From the NCBI GenBank assembly GCA_963838155.1, contig CAWIQE010000013.1, positions 124,001 to 188,000 of the forward strand: 64,000 nucleotides of DNA. Reading direction: 5' to 3'. The notes under the pieces were generated by a model. It was given only the letters and a program-made list of their open reading frames with translations, had not been told where the DNA came from and ran no database searches. Source of the stretch: Pararhizobium_B sp963838155. GTDB lineage: Bacteria; Pseudomonadota; Alphaproteobacteria; Rhizobiales; Rhizobiaceae. Shown in pieces: positions 51,986-62,881 of the stretch. Position 1 is the first letter of the stretch; the number at the start of each line of letters is the position of its first letter. The position numbers were made by a program, and so were the translations under genes.

Positions 51986-52536
51986 CGGGCGAGCCGGCCG
52001 GGGAACGCCAGGCCGGGCGCTCGGCCGGACGCCGCGCGGCGCTGCGGGCCGTCGCGGCGCTCGCCGTGCTGGCGCTGGTCGTTCTGGGGCTCCTCTTCGC
52101 GAACCCGGCCCGGCTGTTCCTCTGGATCAAGGCCGTGCATGTCGTCGCCGTGATCGCCTGGCTTGCGGGAATGCTCTATCTGCCGCGGCTTTTCATCTAT
52201 CATTGCGACGCGGCGAAGGGCTCCGTGCAGTCGGAAACGTTCAAGATCATGGAGGAGCGCCTGCTTCGGCTGATCATCAATCCCGCGATGATCGCCAGCT
52301 GGGCGCTCGGGCTGTGGATGATCTACGCGCTCTACCCGATCTCCGGCTACTGGATCTGGGTCAAGCTGGCCGCGGTGGTGGCGCTGAGCGCCGTGCACGG
52401 CCATTTCGCCAAGGCCGTGCGGCTGTTCGGGGAAGACCGCAACGACAAATCCCCGCGCTACTGGCGGGCGATGAACGAGATCCCGACCCTCCTCATGATC
52501 GTCATCGTGGTGATGGTGATCGTCAAGCCGTTCTGA
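51982..52536 (+). CDS. hemJ: protoporphyrinogen oxidase HemJ
   Basis: HemJ oxidises protoporphyrinogen IX in the inner membrane. The 184-residue protein has a basic N-terminus, a first hydrophobic helix (LRAVAALAVLALVVLGLLF), then the HemJ core of four helices starting WIKAVHVVAVIAWLAGMLYLPRLFIYH with its conserved histidines, and ends in a hydrophobic helix. GTG 51982 overlaps the hemE TGA by four bases. The extra N-terminal helix relative to short HemJ forms may reflect a start further downstream. Confidence 0.9.
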   Translation: MTGEPAGERQAGRSAGRRAALRAVAALAVLALVVLGLLFANPARLFLWIKAVHVVAVIAWLAGMLYLPRLFIYHCDAAKGSVQSETFKIMEERLLRLIINPAMIASWALGLWMIYALYPISGYWIWVKLAAVVALSAVHGHFAKAVRLFGEDRNDKSPRYWRAMNEIPTLLMIVIVVMVIVKPF

Positions 52537-52550
52537 GCTGACCGCAAAAT

Positions 52551-52579
52551 GCGCAATGCCCCCTTGCGGCATTCTGCGC
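52551..52579. other. hairpin in the hemJ-rho gap
   Basis: GCGCAATGCC (52551-52560) pairs with GGCAT (52568-52572) and TGCGC (52575-52579) with a two-base bulge and a seven-base loop. It lies 15 bases after the hemJ stop and about 130 bases before rho. It has only a weak T-rich tail (GTTATTT), so it could end the hemEJ transcript or belong to the rho leader, which is autoregulated in other bacteria. Nothing else is identified in the 174-bp gap. Confidence 0.45.
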
Positions 52580-52710
52580 GAGTCGTTATTTAAGGGCCGT
52601 CTCCTTCCAGTGGTGAGCGTGTCATTCGAGGAGCCCGCGTCTTTTCAAGCGGTGCAAACATCCGATCGCGCTCGTCCCCCTCGTTTCTTCAAAATCGATA
52701 CGGTCCCTGA

Positions 52711-53976
52711 ATGCAGGAAATGAAGCTTCAAGAGCTCAAGAACAAGACACCCACCGATCTTCTGGAATTTGCCGAATCGGTGGAGGTGGAAAACGCCAGC
52801 GTCATGCGCAAGCAGGAGCTGATGTTCGCCATCCTCAAGCGGCTCGCCCTCCAGGAGGTCGAAATCATCGGCGAGGGCGTGGTCGAGGTCCTGCAGGACG
52901 GCTTCGGCTTCCTGCGCTCGGCCAACGCCAACTATCTGCCCGGGCCGGACGATATCTACATCTCGCCGTCGCAGATCCGCCGTTTCTCGCTGAAGACCGG
53001 CGATACGGTCGAAGGGCCGATTCGCGGGCCGAAGGAAGGCGAGCGGTATTTCGCGCTTCTCAAGGTCAACACCATCAATTTCGAGGATCCGGAGAAGATC
53101 CGGCACAAGGTGCACTTCGACAATCTGACGCCGCTCTATCCGGACGAGCGCTTCAAGATGGAACTCGACGTGCCCACCTCCAAGGACCTGTCGGCGCGCG
53201 TGATCGATCTCGTCGCGCCCCTCGGCAAGGGGCAGCGCGGGCTGATCGTCGCGCCCCCGCGCACCGGCAAGACGGTCCTGCTGCAGAACATCGCGCATTC
53301 GATCACGGCGAACCATCCGGAGTGCTATCTGATCGTCCTCCTGATCGACGAACGGCCGGAGGAGGTGACCGACATGCAGCGGTCGGTCAAGGGCGAGGTG
53401 GTTTCCTCCACCTTCGACGAGCCGGCGTCGCGCCACGTGGCGGTCGCGGAGATGGTGATCGAGAAGGCCAAGCGTCTCGTCGAACACGGACGGGATGTCG
53501 TCATCCTGCTCAATTCGATCACGCGTCTCGGCCGTGCCTACAATACGGTGGTTCCGTCTTCCGGCAAGGTCCTGACGGGCGGCGTCGACGCCAACGCGCT
53601 GCAGCGTCCGAAGCGCTTCTTCGGCGCGGCGCGAAACATCGAGGAAGGCGGCTCGCTCACGATCATCGCCACCGCCCTGATCGATACGGGCAGCCGCATG
53701 GACGAAGTCATCTTCGAGGAATTCAAGGGCACCGGCAACTCGGAGATCGTGCTCGACCGCAAGGTCGCGGACAAGCGCATCTTTCCGTCCATGGACATTC
53801 TCAAGTCCGGCACGCGCAAGGAGGATCTCCTCGTTCCGCGCCAGGACCTGCAGAAGATCTTCGTGCTGCGGCGGATCCTGTCGCCGATGGGCACCACGGA
53901 CGCGATCGAATTCCTCATCGACAAGCTCAAGCAGACGAAGACGAATTCGGATTTCTTCGATTCGATGAACACCTGA
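52711..53976 (+). CDS. rho: transcription termination factor Rho
   Basis: The 421-residue hexameric RNA helicase has the N-terminal Rho-N and cold-shock-like RNA-binding domain (EGVVEVLQDGFGFLRS at about 55-70) and the ATPase core with P-loop APPRTGKT at 181-188 and the LLIDERPEEVTDM Walker B. The Q-loop and R-loop segments are intact. ATG 52711 begins MQEMKLQELKNKTPTDLL, the family start. Its stop is five bases from that of the convergent DUF255 gene. Confidence 0.98.
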   Translation: MQEMKLQELKNKTPTDLLEFAESVEVENASVMRKQELMFAILKRLALQEVEIIGEGVVEVLQDGFGFLRSANANYLPGPDDIYISPSQIRRFSLKTGDTVEGPIRGPKEGERYFALLKVNTINFEDPEKIRHKVHFDNLTPLYPDERFKMELDVPTSKDLSARVIDLVAPLGKGQRGLIVAPPRTGKTVLLQNIAHSITANHPECYLIVLLIDERPEEVTDMQRSVKGEVVSSTFDEPASRHVAVAEMVIEKAKRLVEHGRDVVILLNSITRLGRAYNTVVPSSGKVLTGGVDANALQRPKRFFGAARNIEEGGSLTIIATALIDTGSRMDEVIFEEFKGTGNSEIVLDRKVADKRIFPSMDILKSGTRKEDLLVPRQDLQKIFVLRRILSPMGTTDAIEFLIDKLKQTKTNSDFFDSMNT

Positions 53977-53981
53977 CCCGT

Positions 53982-56006
<2,025 letters not shown>

Positions 56007-56038
56007 CGGCTTCTCCGGAACCTTACGTGGAGCGGTAT

Positions 56039-57367
56039 GTGCAGCCAGGCAAGCAGTATGATGACACGATTTACGCGCTGTCGAGCGGAGCACTCCCCTC
56101 GGGGGTCGCCGTCATGCGCATTTCGGGCCCCGGGACTCGATTCGGACTCGAAACATTGTGCGGCGGCGTTCCTGCGGCACGAGAGGCGACGCTGCGTACG
56201 ATTCGGGACCGGAACGGTCTCGCCCTCGACAGGGGCCTGGTGATCTTTTTCCCGGGGCCGGCTTCGTTTAGCGGTGAGGATTGCGCCGAGCTCCATCTCC
56301 ACGGAGGCCGCGCCGTGGTCGCCGCGGTCAGCGATGCGCTCGGCGCGCTCGAGGGATTCCGCTACGCCGAGGCGGGGGAGTTCACGCGCCGGGCGTTCGA
56401 AAACGGCAAGCTCGACCTGACGAGGGTGGAGGGCCTGGCGGACCTCGTCGCCGCGCAGACCGAGATGCAGCGCCGGATGGCGCTCGACCAGGCCGGCGGC
56501 GCGCTCCAGGCGCTCTACGATGGCTGGATGCGGCGGTTGACGCATTGCCGCGCTCTCGTGGAGGCGGGGCTCGACTTCTCGGACGAAGACGACGTTCCCG
56601 AGGATGTCTCGGACGGGGTTCGTTCGGACATCGGGGACATAAGGGGCGAGATGGCGGCGCATCTGGATCGGGCGCGGACGGGCGAATTCGTTCGCGACGG
56701 CTGCCGCGTGGCGATCGCGGGTGCCCCGAACGCCGGCAAGTCGAGCCTTCTCAACGCGCTGGCGCGGCGCGAGGTGGCGATCGTTTCCGACGAACCCGGG
56801 ACGACGCGCGATGTGCTGACGGTCACGCTCGATCTCGACGGCTATGCCGTCATCGTCCAGGACACCGCCGGGTTGCGGGAAGCCGTGGAGAAAGTCGAGC
56901 AGGAAGGCATTCGCAGGGCACAGGCGGCGATCGATGCCGCCGACATCGTTCTCTTTCTCTGCGATCTGTCCTCGATGGCGTCGGTGCCGGCGGTCGTGCG
57001 CGACAAGACGATCCTTGTCGGCACGAAGGCCGATCTGGTGCGCGAGGCCGTGGACTGGCGCCGCGACATCGACATATCGGTGGCGGAGGGCACCGGGCTC
57101 GACGCCCTGGTCGCCATGATTGCCGGCAGAGTGCGGGAAACCGCAGCCCATCTCTCGGAGGCGGTGCCGACACGGGCGCGCCACGAGGGGAACCTTCGGC
57201 GGGCGCTCGCCTGTCTCGACGCGGCCCTCGAGACGGAGGTGGCCGCGTCGGAGCTCCTGGCGGAGGATATCAGGTCGGCGAGCGAGGCGCTCGGGCGGCT
57301 GACGGGCCAAGTGGACGTGGAGGATCTTCTCGACGTCATCTTCTCGAGCTTCTGCGTCGGAAAGTGA
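56039..57367 (+). CDS. mnmE: tRNA uridine-5-carboxymethylaminomethyl synthesis GTPase MnmE
   Basis: MnmE with MnmG modifies the wobble uridine of certain tRNAs. The 442-residue protein has an N-terminal folate-binding domain (DTIYALSSGALPSGVAVMRISGP), a helical domain interrupted by the G domain with G1 AGAPNAGKSSL, G3 DTAG, G4 GTKADL, and the C-terminal FCVGK. No in-frame ATG precedes DDTIYA; GTG 56039 has GGAG six bases upstream and fits the family length, GTG 56027 is the alternative. It heads mnmE-mnmG-rsmG-parA-parB. Confidence 0.95.
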   Translation: MQPGKQYDDTIYALSSGALPSGVAVMRISGPGTRFGLETLCGGVPAAREATLRTIRDRNGLALDRGLVIFFPGPASFSGEDCAELHLHGGRAVVAAVSDALGALEGFRYAEAGEFTRRAFENGKLDLTRVEGLADLVAAQTEMQRRMALDQAGGALQALYDGWMRRLTHCRALVEAGLDFSDEDDVPEDVSDGVRSDIGDIRGEMAAHLDRARTGEFVRDGCRVAIAGAPNAGKSSLLNALARREVAIVSDEPGTTRDVLTVTLDLDGYAVIVQDTAGLREAVEKVEQEGIRRAQAAIDAADIVLFLCDLSSMASVPAVVRDKTILVGTKADLVREAVDWRRDIDISVAEGTGLDALVAMIAGRVRETAAHLSEAVPTRARHEGNLRRALACLDAALETEVAASELLAEDIRSASEALGRLTGQVDVEDLLDVIFSSFCVGK

Positions 57368-57369
57368 GG

Positions 57370-57385
57370 TGATTCACGTGAAACA
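57370..57385. promoter_or_regulatory. parS: parS centromere site 1
   Basis: TGATTCACGTGAAACA matches the conserved parS palindrome TGTTTCACGTGAAACA at 15 of 16 positions. It lies three bases after the mnmE stop and is the ParB loading site used for origin segregation. A second site lies 37 bases away. Confidence 0.9.
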
Positions 57386-57406
57386 GCGCCGCCGGGTTCG
57401 GCCGGA

Positions 57407-57422
57407 CGTTCCACGTGAAACA
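57407..57422. promoter_or_regulatory. parS: parS centromere site 2
   Basis: CGTTCCACGTGAAACA matches the parS consensus at 14 of 16 positions. It lies between mnmE and mnmG, just upstream of a -35-like TTGACA (57431-57436), so ParB binding could also affect mnmG transcription. The rest of the gap 57368-57571 shows no clear -10. Confidence 0.82.
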
Positions 57423-57571
57423 ATCCGCCCTTGACAACCGCCGCGCGCCTGCCACACAGCAGTTTGACCAGAGACAGTTTCGCGGGACGCCGGTTTTCAG
57501 GCGGTGCGCGCAGACCACGGAATAGGCCGGCGTTCGGTGAGGCCCGGACACACGCCAGGGGGTTCGAGGCG

Positions 57572-59470
57572 ATGCAGATGCAATTCGACGTGATCGTCAT
57601 AGGCGGGGGCCATGCCGGATGCGAGGCCGCCGCCGCCGCCGCACGGATCGGCGCGCGCGTGGCGCTCGTGACCCATCGGATCGATACGATCGGCACAATG
57701 TCCTGCAATCCGGCCATCGGCGGCCTCGGGAAAGGCCATCTCGTGCGCGAGATCGATGCGCTGGACGGCCTGATGGGGCGTGTCGCCGATGCGGCCGGGA
57801 TACAGTTCCGTCTGTTGAACCGGCGAAAAGGCGCGGCCGTCCGCGGTCCGCGGGCCCAGGCCGACCGCGCCCTCTACCGCGCCGCGATGCAGCGGGAGAT
57901 CGCCGCGATGGACGCGCTCACGGTCGTCGAAGCCGGCGCGGAAGATCTCGTCATCGGCCCCGGCGGGGTGGAGGGGGTGCTCCTGCAGGACGGGCGGGTG
58001 CTGGAAGGCGGCGTGACGGTGCTGACCGCCGGGACCTTCCTGCGCGGTACGATCCACATCGGCGACCGGCGGATCGCGGCAGGCCGGGCCGGCGAGGAAC
58101 CCGCGGTGGGGCTGGCCGAGAGCCTCGACAGGGCCGGTTTCGCGCTCGGACGTCTCAAGACGGGAACGCCGGCACGGCTCGACGGCCGGACGATCGACTG
58201 GCAAGACGTGGCGCGCCAGGAGGCCGACGCGGAACCCGTCCCCTTCTCCTTCATGACGGATCGCATCGCCGTGCCGCAGATCGCGTGCGGCATCACGCGG
58301 ACCACGCCGCAGACGCACCGTATCATCGAGGACAATCTCAAGCGGTCGGCCATGTACTCCGGCCATATCCAGGGCATCGGCCCCCGCTACTGTCCGTCCA
58401 TCGAGGACAAGATCGTCCGCTTCGGCGAGCGGGACGGTCATCAGATCTTCCTCGAGCCGGAAGGGCTGCAGGACGACACCGTCTATCCGAACGGCATTTC
58501 GACCTCGCTGCCGGAGGAGGTGCAGGCGGCGTTCATCGCGACGATCCCGGGCTTGGAGCGCGCGCGCATCCTGCAGCCGGGCTATGCCATCGAGTATGAC
58601 TTCGTCGATCCGCGCGGATTGCATCCGACGCTGGAAACCCGTCTCCTGCCGCGTCTCTACCTGGCGGGGCAGATCAACGGCACGACGGGCTACGAGGAGG
58701 CGGCGGCGCAGGGGCTCGTGGCCGGGCTCAACGCGGCGCGCGCAGCCGGGGGAGGAGCGCCTGTCGTCTTCAGCCGGACCCAGTCCTATATCGGGGTGAT
58801 GATCGACGATCTGACGAGCCGCGGCGTGAGCGAACCCTACCGGATGTTCACCTCCCGCGCCGAATATCGGCTGTCGTTGCGGGCCGACAATGCGGACGAG
58901 CGCCTGACGCCGGTCGGCCTCGAAATCGGCTGCGTCGGCGCGGCGCGGGCGGCGCGCTTCGATGGTTGGCGGCGTTCGCTCGCCGAGCTGCGCCGGACCC
59001 TGCAGTCGCACTCCCTGACGCCGACGGAAGCGGAAAGCCATGGGATCGGCCTGCGGCTGGACGGGGTGCGACGGACGGCCTACGAGCTGCTGGCGCGGCC
59101 GGAGCTGTCTCTCTCCCGTCTTGCCGCCATATGGCCCGAACTCGGCGGTGTCGACGGCCGGGTCGCGGAAGCAATGGAGACCGAGTGCCGCTATGCGGTG
59201 TATGTCGAGCGCCAGGGACAGGACGTTGCCGTGCAGAAGCGCGAGGAGGAGCGGCTGATCCCCGAGGATTTCGACTATGCCGCCTTGCCGGGCCTCTCCA
59301 CGGAACTGAAGCAGAAGCTTGCGACCCTCAAGCCGCGCAGCCTCGCCCATGCGGGCCGCATCGACGGGATGACGCCGGCGGCGCTGATGCTCCTGCTTGC
59401 GCAGTTGAAGCGGAGAGATCGTCCAGCGGACCGGCAGGCGGCCGTCGGAGGCGCGCGTGGCCGGCACTGA
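57572..59470 (+). CDS. mnmG: tRNA uridine-5-carboxymethylaminomethyl synthesis enzyme MnmG
   Basis: MnmG (GidA) is the FAD- and NADH-dependent partner of MnmE. The 632-residue protein begins MQMQFDVIVIGGGHAGCEAA, with the FAD dinucleotide motif, and has the family's SCNPAIGGLGKGHL, GPRYCPSIEDKI and INGTTGYEEAAAQGL. The C-terminal helical domain contacts MnmE and tRNA. ATG 57572 matches homologues; the frame extends upstream without conservation. Its 3' end overlaps rsmG by 14 bases. Confidence 0.97.
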   Translation: MQMQFDVIVIGGGHAGCEAAAAAARIGARVALVTHRIDTIGTMSCNPAIGGLGKGHLVREIDALDGLMGRVADAAGIQFRLLNRRKGAAVRGPRAQADRALYRAAMQREIAAMDALTVVEAGAEDLVIGPGGVEGVLLQDGRVLEGGVTVLTAGTFLRGTIHIGDRRIAAGRAGEEPAVGLAESLDRAGFALGRLKTGTPARLDGRTIDWQDVARQEADAEPVPFSFMTDRIAVPQIACGITRTTPQTHRIIEDNLKRSAMYSGHIQGIGPRYCPSIEDKIVRFGERDGHQIFLEPEGLQDDTVYPNGISTSLPEEVQAAFIATIPGLERARILQPGYAIEYDFVDPRGLHPTLETRLLPRLYLAGQINGTTGYEEAAAQGLVAGLNAARAAGGGAPVVFSRTQSYIGVMIDDLTSRGVSEPYRMFTSRAEYRLSLRADNADERLTPVGLEIGCVGAARAARFDGWRRSLAELRRTLQSHSLTPTEAESHGIGLRLDGVRRTAYELLARPELSLSRLAAIWPELGGVDGRVAEAMETECRYAVYVERQGQDVAVQKREEERLIPEDFDYAALPGLSTELKQKLATLKPRSLAHAGRIDGMTPAALMLLLAQLKRRDRPADRQAAVGGARGRH

Positions 59471-60080
59471 CGCGATCGGCTCCGACGTTTCACGTGAAAC
59501 GCGTGCGCGCCTCGACCGGTTTTCGGCGCTGTTCGAGAAATGGTCGGCCAGGACAAACCTGGTGGCGGCATCGACGCGTCGCGACCTGGCGAACCGTCAC
59601 ATCGCCGACAGCCTGCAGCTGTGGCGGCTCGCGCCGGAGCCCGCCCATTGGATCGACCTCGGCACGGGCGGAGGATTTCCGGGCCTTATCCTCGGTATCG
59701 TCTATGCGGAAGGCGGTTCCGGATGGGTCGACCTCGTGGAAAGCAACAGAAAGAAGGCGTCCTTCCTGCGGTCCGCGATCCTCGAAACCGGGGCCCGGGC
59801 CCGCGTCCATGCCGCCCGCATCGAGGACGTGTCCGCCGCGATTCCGGAGTGCGACCGGATCTCGTCGCGGGCGCTCGCCGACCTGGACAGGCTGCTGTCG
59901 TTGAGCCAGCCATGGTTCCTTGCCCGGCGCGATTGCCAGGCCTGGTTCCATAAAGGGCGGGATTATCGCGCGGAAGTCGACAAAGCGCGTGGTCGCTGGA
60001 GATTCGATCTGGTAGAACATCGAAGCAGTCTCGTCCCGGATTCGGTGATTCTGCAGATCGAAAACCTTGAAAGACTCTGA
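59457..60080 (+). CDS. rsmG: 16S rRNA (guanine(527)-N(7))-methyltransferase RsmG
   Basis: RsmG (GidB) methylates G527 of 16S rRNA. The 207-residue SAM-dependent enzyme has WSARTNLVAAS, HIADSLQLW, the SAM loop DLGTGGGFPGL and VESNRKKASFL. GTG 59457 has GGAGG five bases upstream. A parS site lies within codons about 10-15 (59486-59501). The parA start follows directly. Confidence 0.95.
   Translation: MAGTDAIGSDVSRETRARLDRFSALFEKWSARTNLVAASTRRDLANRHIADSLQLWRLAPEPAHWIDLGTGGGFPGLILGIVYAEGGSGWVDLVESNRKKASFLRSAILETGARARVHAARIEDVSAAIPECDRISSRALADLDRLLSLSQPWFLARRDCQAWFHKGRDYRAEVDKARGRWRFDLVEHRSSLVPDSVILQIENLERL
59486..59501. promoter_or_regulatory. parS: parS centromere site 3, inside rsmG
   Basis: CGTTTCACGTGAAACG is a perfect 16-bp palindrome carrying the full parS core GTTTCACGTGAAAC; only the outermost bases differ from the consensus. 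It encodes part of DVSRET near the RsmG N-terminus. Together with sites 1 and 2 it makes a 2.1-kb parS cluster beside parAB and about 7-9 kb from oriC. Confidence 0.9.
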
Positions 60081-60081
60081 C

Positions 60082-60900
60082 ATGTTGAATCGAGGCGATC
60101 CGTCGATGCAAGGCAAGGGCACCCGGATCATAACGGTCGCGAACCAAAAGGGCGGCGTCGGCAAGACGACGACCGCGATCAATCTCGCAACGGCCCTCGC
60201 AGCGATCGGCGAGCGCGTTCTCATCGTCGACCTGGACCCCCAGGGCAACGCCAGCACCGGGCTGGGGATCGATCGTCGCGACCGCATCCTTTCGTCCTAC
60301 GACCTGCTGACGGAATCGGCGGACATATCCGAGATCGTCCAGGAGACCGCGGTCCCGAACCTGTCGATCGTTCCGTCGACCATGGACCTGCTCGGCGTGG
60401 AAATGGAGATTTCCGGCGCGAAGGACCGGGTTTTCCGGCTCAAGAAGGCCTTGCAGAGCGAGGGCGCCCGCCATTTCGGCTACGTCCTGGTCGATTGCCC
60501 GCCGTCGCTCAATCTCCTCACGGTCAACGCGATGGCGGCGGCGCATTCCATCCTCGTGCCGCTGCAATGCGAGTTCTTCGCCCTGGAGGGGCTGAGCCAG
60601 CTGCTCGAGACGGTGGGGCAAGTGCAGTCGACGCTCAACCCCAGCCTCGATATCCAGGGAATCGTCCTGACTATGTACGATTCCCGCAACAATCTGGCCC
60701 ACCAGGTCGTGGAGGACGTGCGCAGCCATCTCGGCAACAAGGTCTATCGGACCTTGATTCCGCGGAACGTCCGCGTGTCCGAGGCGCCGTCCTACGGCAA
60801 GCCTGCGATCCTCTACGATTTGAAATGCTCCGGAAGCCAGGCCTACCTGCAGCTCGCCTCGGAAGTCATACAGCGCGAGCGCGAGCGCAGGGCCGCGTGA
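60082..60900 (+). CDS. parA: chromosome partitioning ATPase ParA
   Basis: ParA (Soj) forms the nucleoid-bound gradient that moves ParB-parS complexes. The 272-residue Walker-type ATPase has the deviant Walker A KGGVGKTT at about 23-30 with signature lysine, VDLDPQGNASTGLG, and VDCPPSLNLL. ATG 60082 is two bases after the rsmG stop; ATG 60106 (MQGKGTRIITVANQ) would remove eight non-conserved residues and cannot be excluded. It is followed by parB after 29 bp. Confidence 0.96.
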   Translation: MLNRGDPSMQGKGTRIITVANQKGGVGKTTTAINLATALAAIGERVLIVDLDPQGNASTGLGIDRRDRILSSYDLLTESADISEIVQETAVPNLSIVPSTMDLLGVEMEISGAKDRVFRLKKALQSEGARHFGYVLVDCPPSLNLLTVNAMAAAHSILVPLQCEFFALEGLSQLLETVGQVQSTLNPSLDIQGIVLTMYDSRNNLAHQVVEDVRSHLGNKVYRTLIPRNVRVSEAPSYGKPAILYDLKCSGSQAYLQLASEVIQRERERRAA

Positions 60901-60929
60901 GATCCCGACCGTAAAGGCGAAATTTCGAG

Positions 60930-61829
60930 ATGGACGACAACATGAACAACGATCAATCGAGGAAGCGCCTCGGACGCGGTCTTGCGGCGCTGATCGGGGA
61001 GATGGACCAGCCGGCCGAGGAACGCCGGCAGCCGGCCAACCCGCCGGACGCGCGCCTGCCGATCGAGTTCGTCGGCCGCAATCCGAACAATCCGCGCCGG
61101 CACTTCGATCCGGACGACCTCGCCGACCTCGCCAACTCCATCCGGCGCCATGGTATCGTCCAGCCCGTCGTGGTGCGGGCCGTCGAGGGCGGGCGATACG
61201 AGATCATCGCCGGCGAACGGCGCTGGCGCGCCGCACAGCTTGCCGGAGTCGCCGAGCTTCCGGTGCTCATCCGCAACGTCGACGACCGAACGGCGCTGGA
61301 ACTGGCGATCGTGGAGAACGTGCAGCGGGCCGACCTCAACCCGCTCGAAGAGGCGAGCGGCTACGAGCAGCTCATCGCCCAGCACGGCTATACGCAGAAC
61401 GATCTCGGCGACATCATCGGCAAGAGCCGCAGCCACGTCGCGAACTCCCTGCGCCTGCTGAAGCTTCCGGAACCGGTTCGCGACATGGTGCGCAACGGCG
61501 AGCTGTCGGCAGGGCATGCGCGCGCGATCGTCTCGACGAGCGATCCCCTCGCGCTCGCGCGCCACATCGTCTCGGGCGGCCTGTCGGTGCGCGACGCCGA
61601 AAAGCTGGCGCAGAAGGATGCGTCGGGCGAATTGCACAAGCGGCGGTCGCCGCCGGAGGAGAAGGGCGCCGACACGCTGGCGCTGGAGCGTCGGCTTTCG
61701 GAGGTGCTCGGCCTGAAGGTCGTGGTCAGCCGGAAGGGCAGCGGCGGGCAGGTCCGGATCGATTGCGGGTCGATCGACCAGCTCGAGGATGTGTGCCGGC
61801 GTCTCGGGGTCGCGCAGTTCGGCTATTGA
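60930..61829 (+). CDS. parB: chromosome partitioning CTPase/DNA-binding protein ParB
   Basis: ParB loads at parS and slides as a CTP-dependent clamp. The 299-residue protein starts with the ParA-stimulating basic motif RKRLGRGLAALIG, then the CTP-binding domain with GERRWRAA at 95-102 and ENVQR at 129-133, an HTH at about 155-178 (DLGDIIGKSRSHVANSLRLL), and a C-terminal dimerisation domain. Its last seven bases overlap the end of the convergent holA gene. Confidence 0.97.
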   Translation: MDDNMNNDQSRKRLGRGLAALIGEMDQPAEERRQPANPPDARLPIEFVGRNPNNPRRHFDPDDLADLANSIRRHGIVQPVVVRAVEGGRYEIIAGERRWRAAQLAGVAELPVLIRNVDDRTALELAIVENVQRADLNPLEEASGYEQLIAQHGYTQNDLGDIIGKSRSHVANSLRLLKLPEPVRDMVRNGELSAGHARAIVSTSDPLALARHIVSGGLSVRDAEKLAQKDASGELHKRRSPPEEKGADTLALERRLSEVLGLKVVVSRKGSGGQVRIDCGSIDQLEDVCRRLGVAQFGY

Positions 61830-62878
61830 TCCGGGGACCGTCGGGTCGCGCGTGACGAGCGCAGGGCGACGGCCAGCAGGGCGTGCCGTGCGATATCGGC
61901 CTCGATGGCCGGATTGCGGCGCATTTCGAGCACGGCGCGCTGCAGATGGTCCAATGCCTGCGGGATCGCCCCCGGCGACCAGGCGCCGAGCGCCCTTTCC
62001 ACCGCCGGCTTGCGTCGAAAATGTATCTGCCGTCCGCTGGAGCCGATGACGTCGGAGGCGCTGCGCCGGCGTTCCGCCATCTCGCTTCTCAGGCCATCCA
62101 GCATCTGGAACTGCCTCAGGCAGGCGAGGAGGACGGTATAGAGCGCGGCCTTCGAGGCGATGATGCGCTGCAGAGCGGCATCGAGGCCCGGAAGATCGCC
62201 GGTCAGGACGGCGTCGACGGCATCGTCGACGGACAGGGCCGAGGCATCGCCGACGCTCGCCAGGACGTCGTCTTCGGTCACCTGTTCGCCGCCGTGACAA
62301 TAGAGCGCCAGCTTGCGCAGCTCCCCGCGGGAGGCGAGGCGGTCGCCGCCGAGCGCGTCGGCCAGCCGCTCGCGGGCGGCGGGCGTAATGCGCAGGCCGG
62401 CCGTCGCCAGCTCGTCGTCGATGAGGGCGTGGATGCTGCGGCCGTCGTCCGCGTAGCACGGCACGGCCAGCGCCGACGGCGCCTCCTCCACCGTACGCCG
62501 CAGCGCGGATCCCTTTTTCAGTTCACCAGCCTCGACGATGACGGTGGTGGCCTCCGAAAGGCTGCCGGCCATGTCGGAGACGGCCGTCGTCAACGCCCGG
62601 TCGTTGCCCGCCCCGCGCACCCAGATCAGTCGCTTCCCTCCGAAAAGCCCGATGGCGCCGGCCTCGTCGGCGAGGCGGCCGGGATCGCCGCGCAGCGCAT
62701 CGGCGTCGAGACGGGTAACGGAAAACGGATCGGCCATGTCGACGCCGCTCAGTTCCGCCAATGTCGCGGCCCGTTCGGACACGAGGCCCCTGTCCGGTCC
62801 ATAGACGAGGAAGAGCCGGAAGGCGGACTTCTTGCCGGAGGCGAAGCGATCGAATTCGTTCGCGCGGATCTGCGCCAT
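61823..62878 (-). CDS. holA: DNA polymerase III subunit delta
   Basis: HolA is the delta subunit of the clamp loader that opens the sliding clamp. The 351-residue protein has the N-terminal FRLFLVYGPDRGLVSERA, a degenerate AAA+ fold and the DAVDAVLTGDLPGLDAALQRI collar region. ATG 62878 starts MAQIRANEFDRF. It lies three bases after lptE, and its 3' end overlaps parB. Confidence 0.94.
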   Translation of the reverse strand: MAQIRANEFDRFASGKKSAFRLFLVYGPDRGLVSERAATLAELSGVDMADPFSVTRLDADALRGDPGRLADEAGAIGLFGGKRLIWVRGAGNDRALTTAVSDMAGSLSEATTVIVEAGELKKGSALRRTVEEAPSALAVPCYADDGRSIHALIDDELATAGLRITPAARERLADALGGDRLASRGELRKLALYCHGGEQVTEDDVLASVGDASALSVDDAVDAVLTGDLPGLDAALQRIIASKAALYTVLLACLRQFQMLDGLRSEMAERRRSASDVIGSSGRQIHFRRKPAVERALGAWSPGAIPQALDHLQRAVLEMRRNPAIEADIARHALLAVALRSSRATRRSPDQ

Positions 62879-62881
62879 GGC

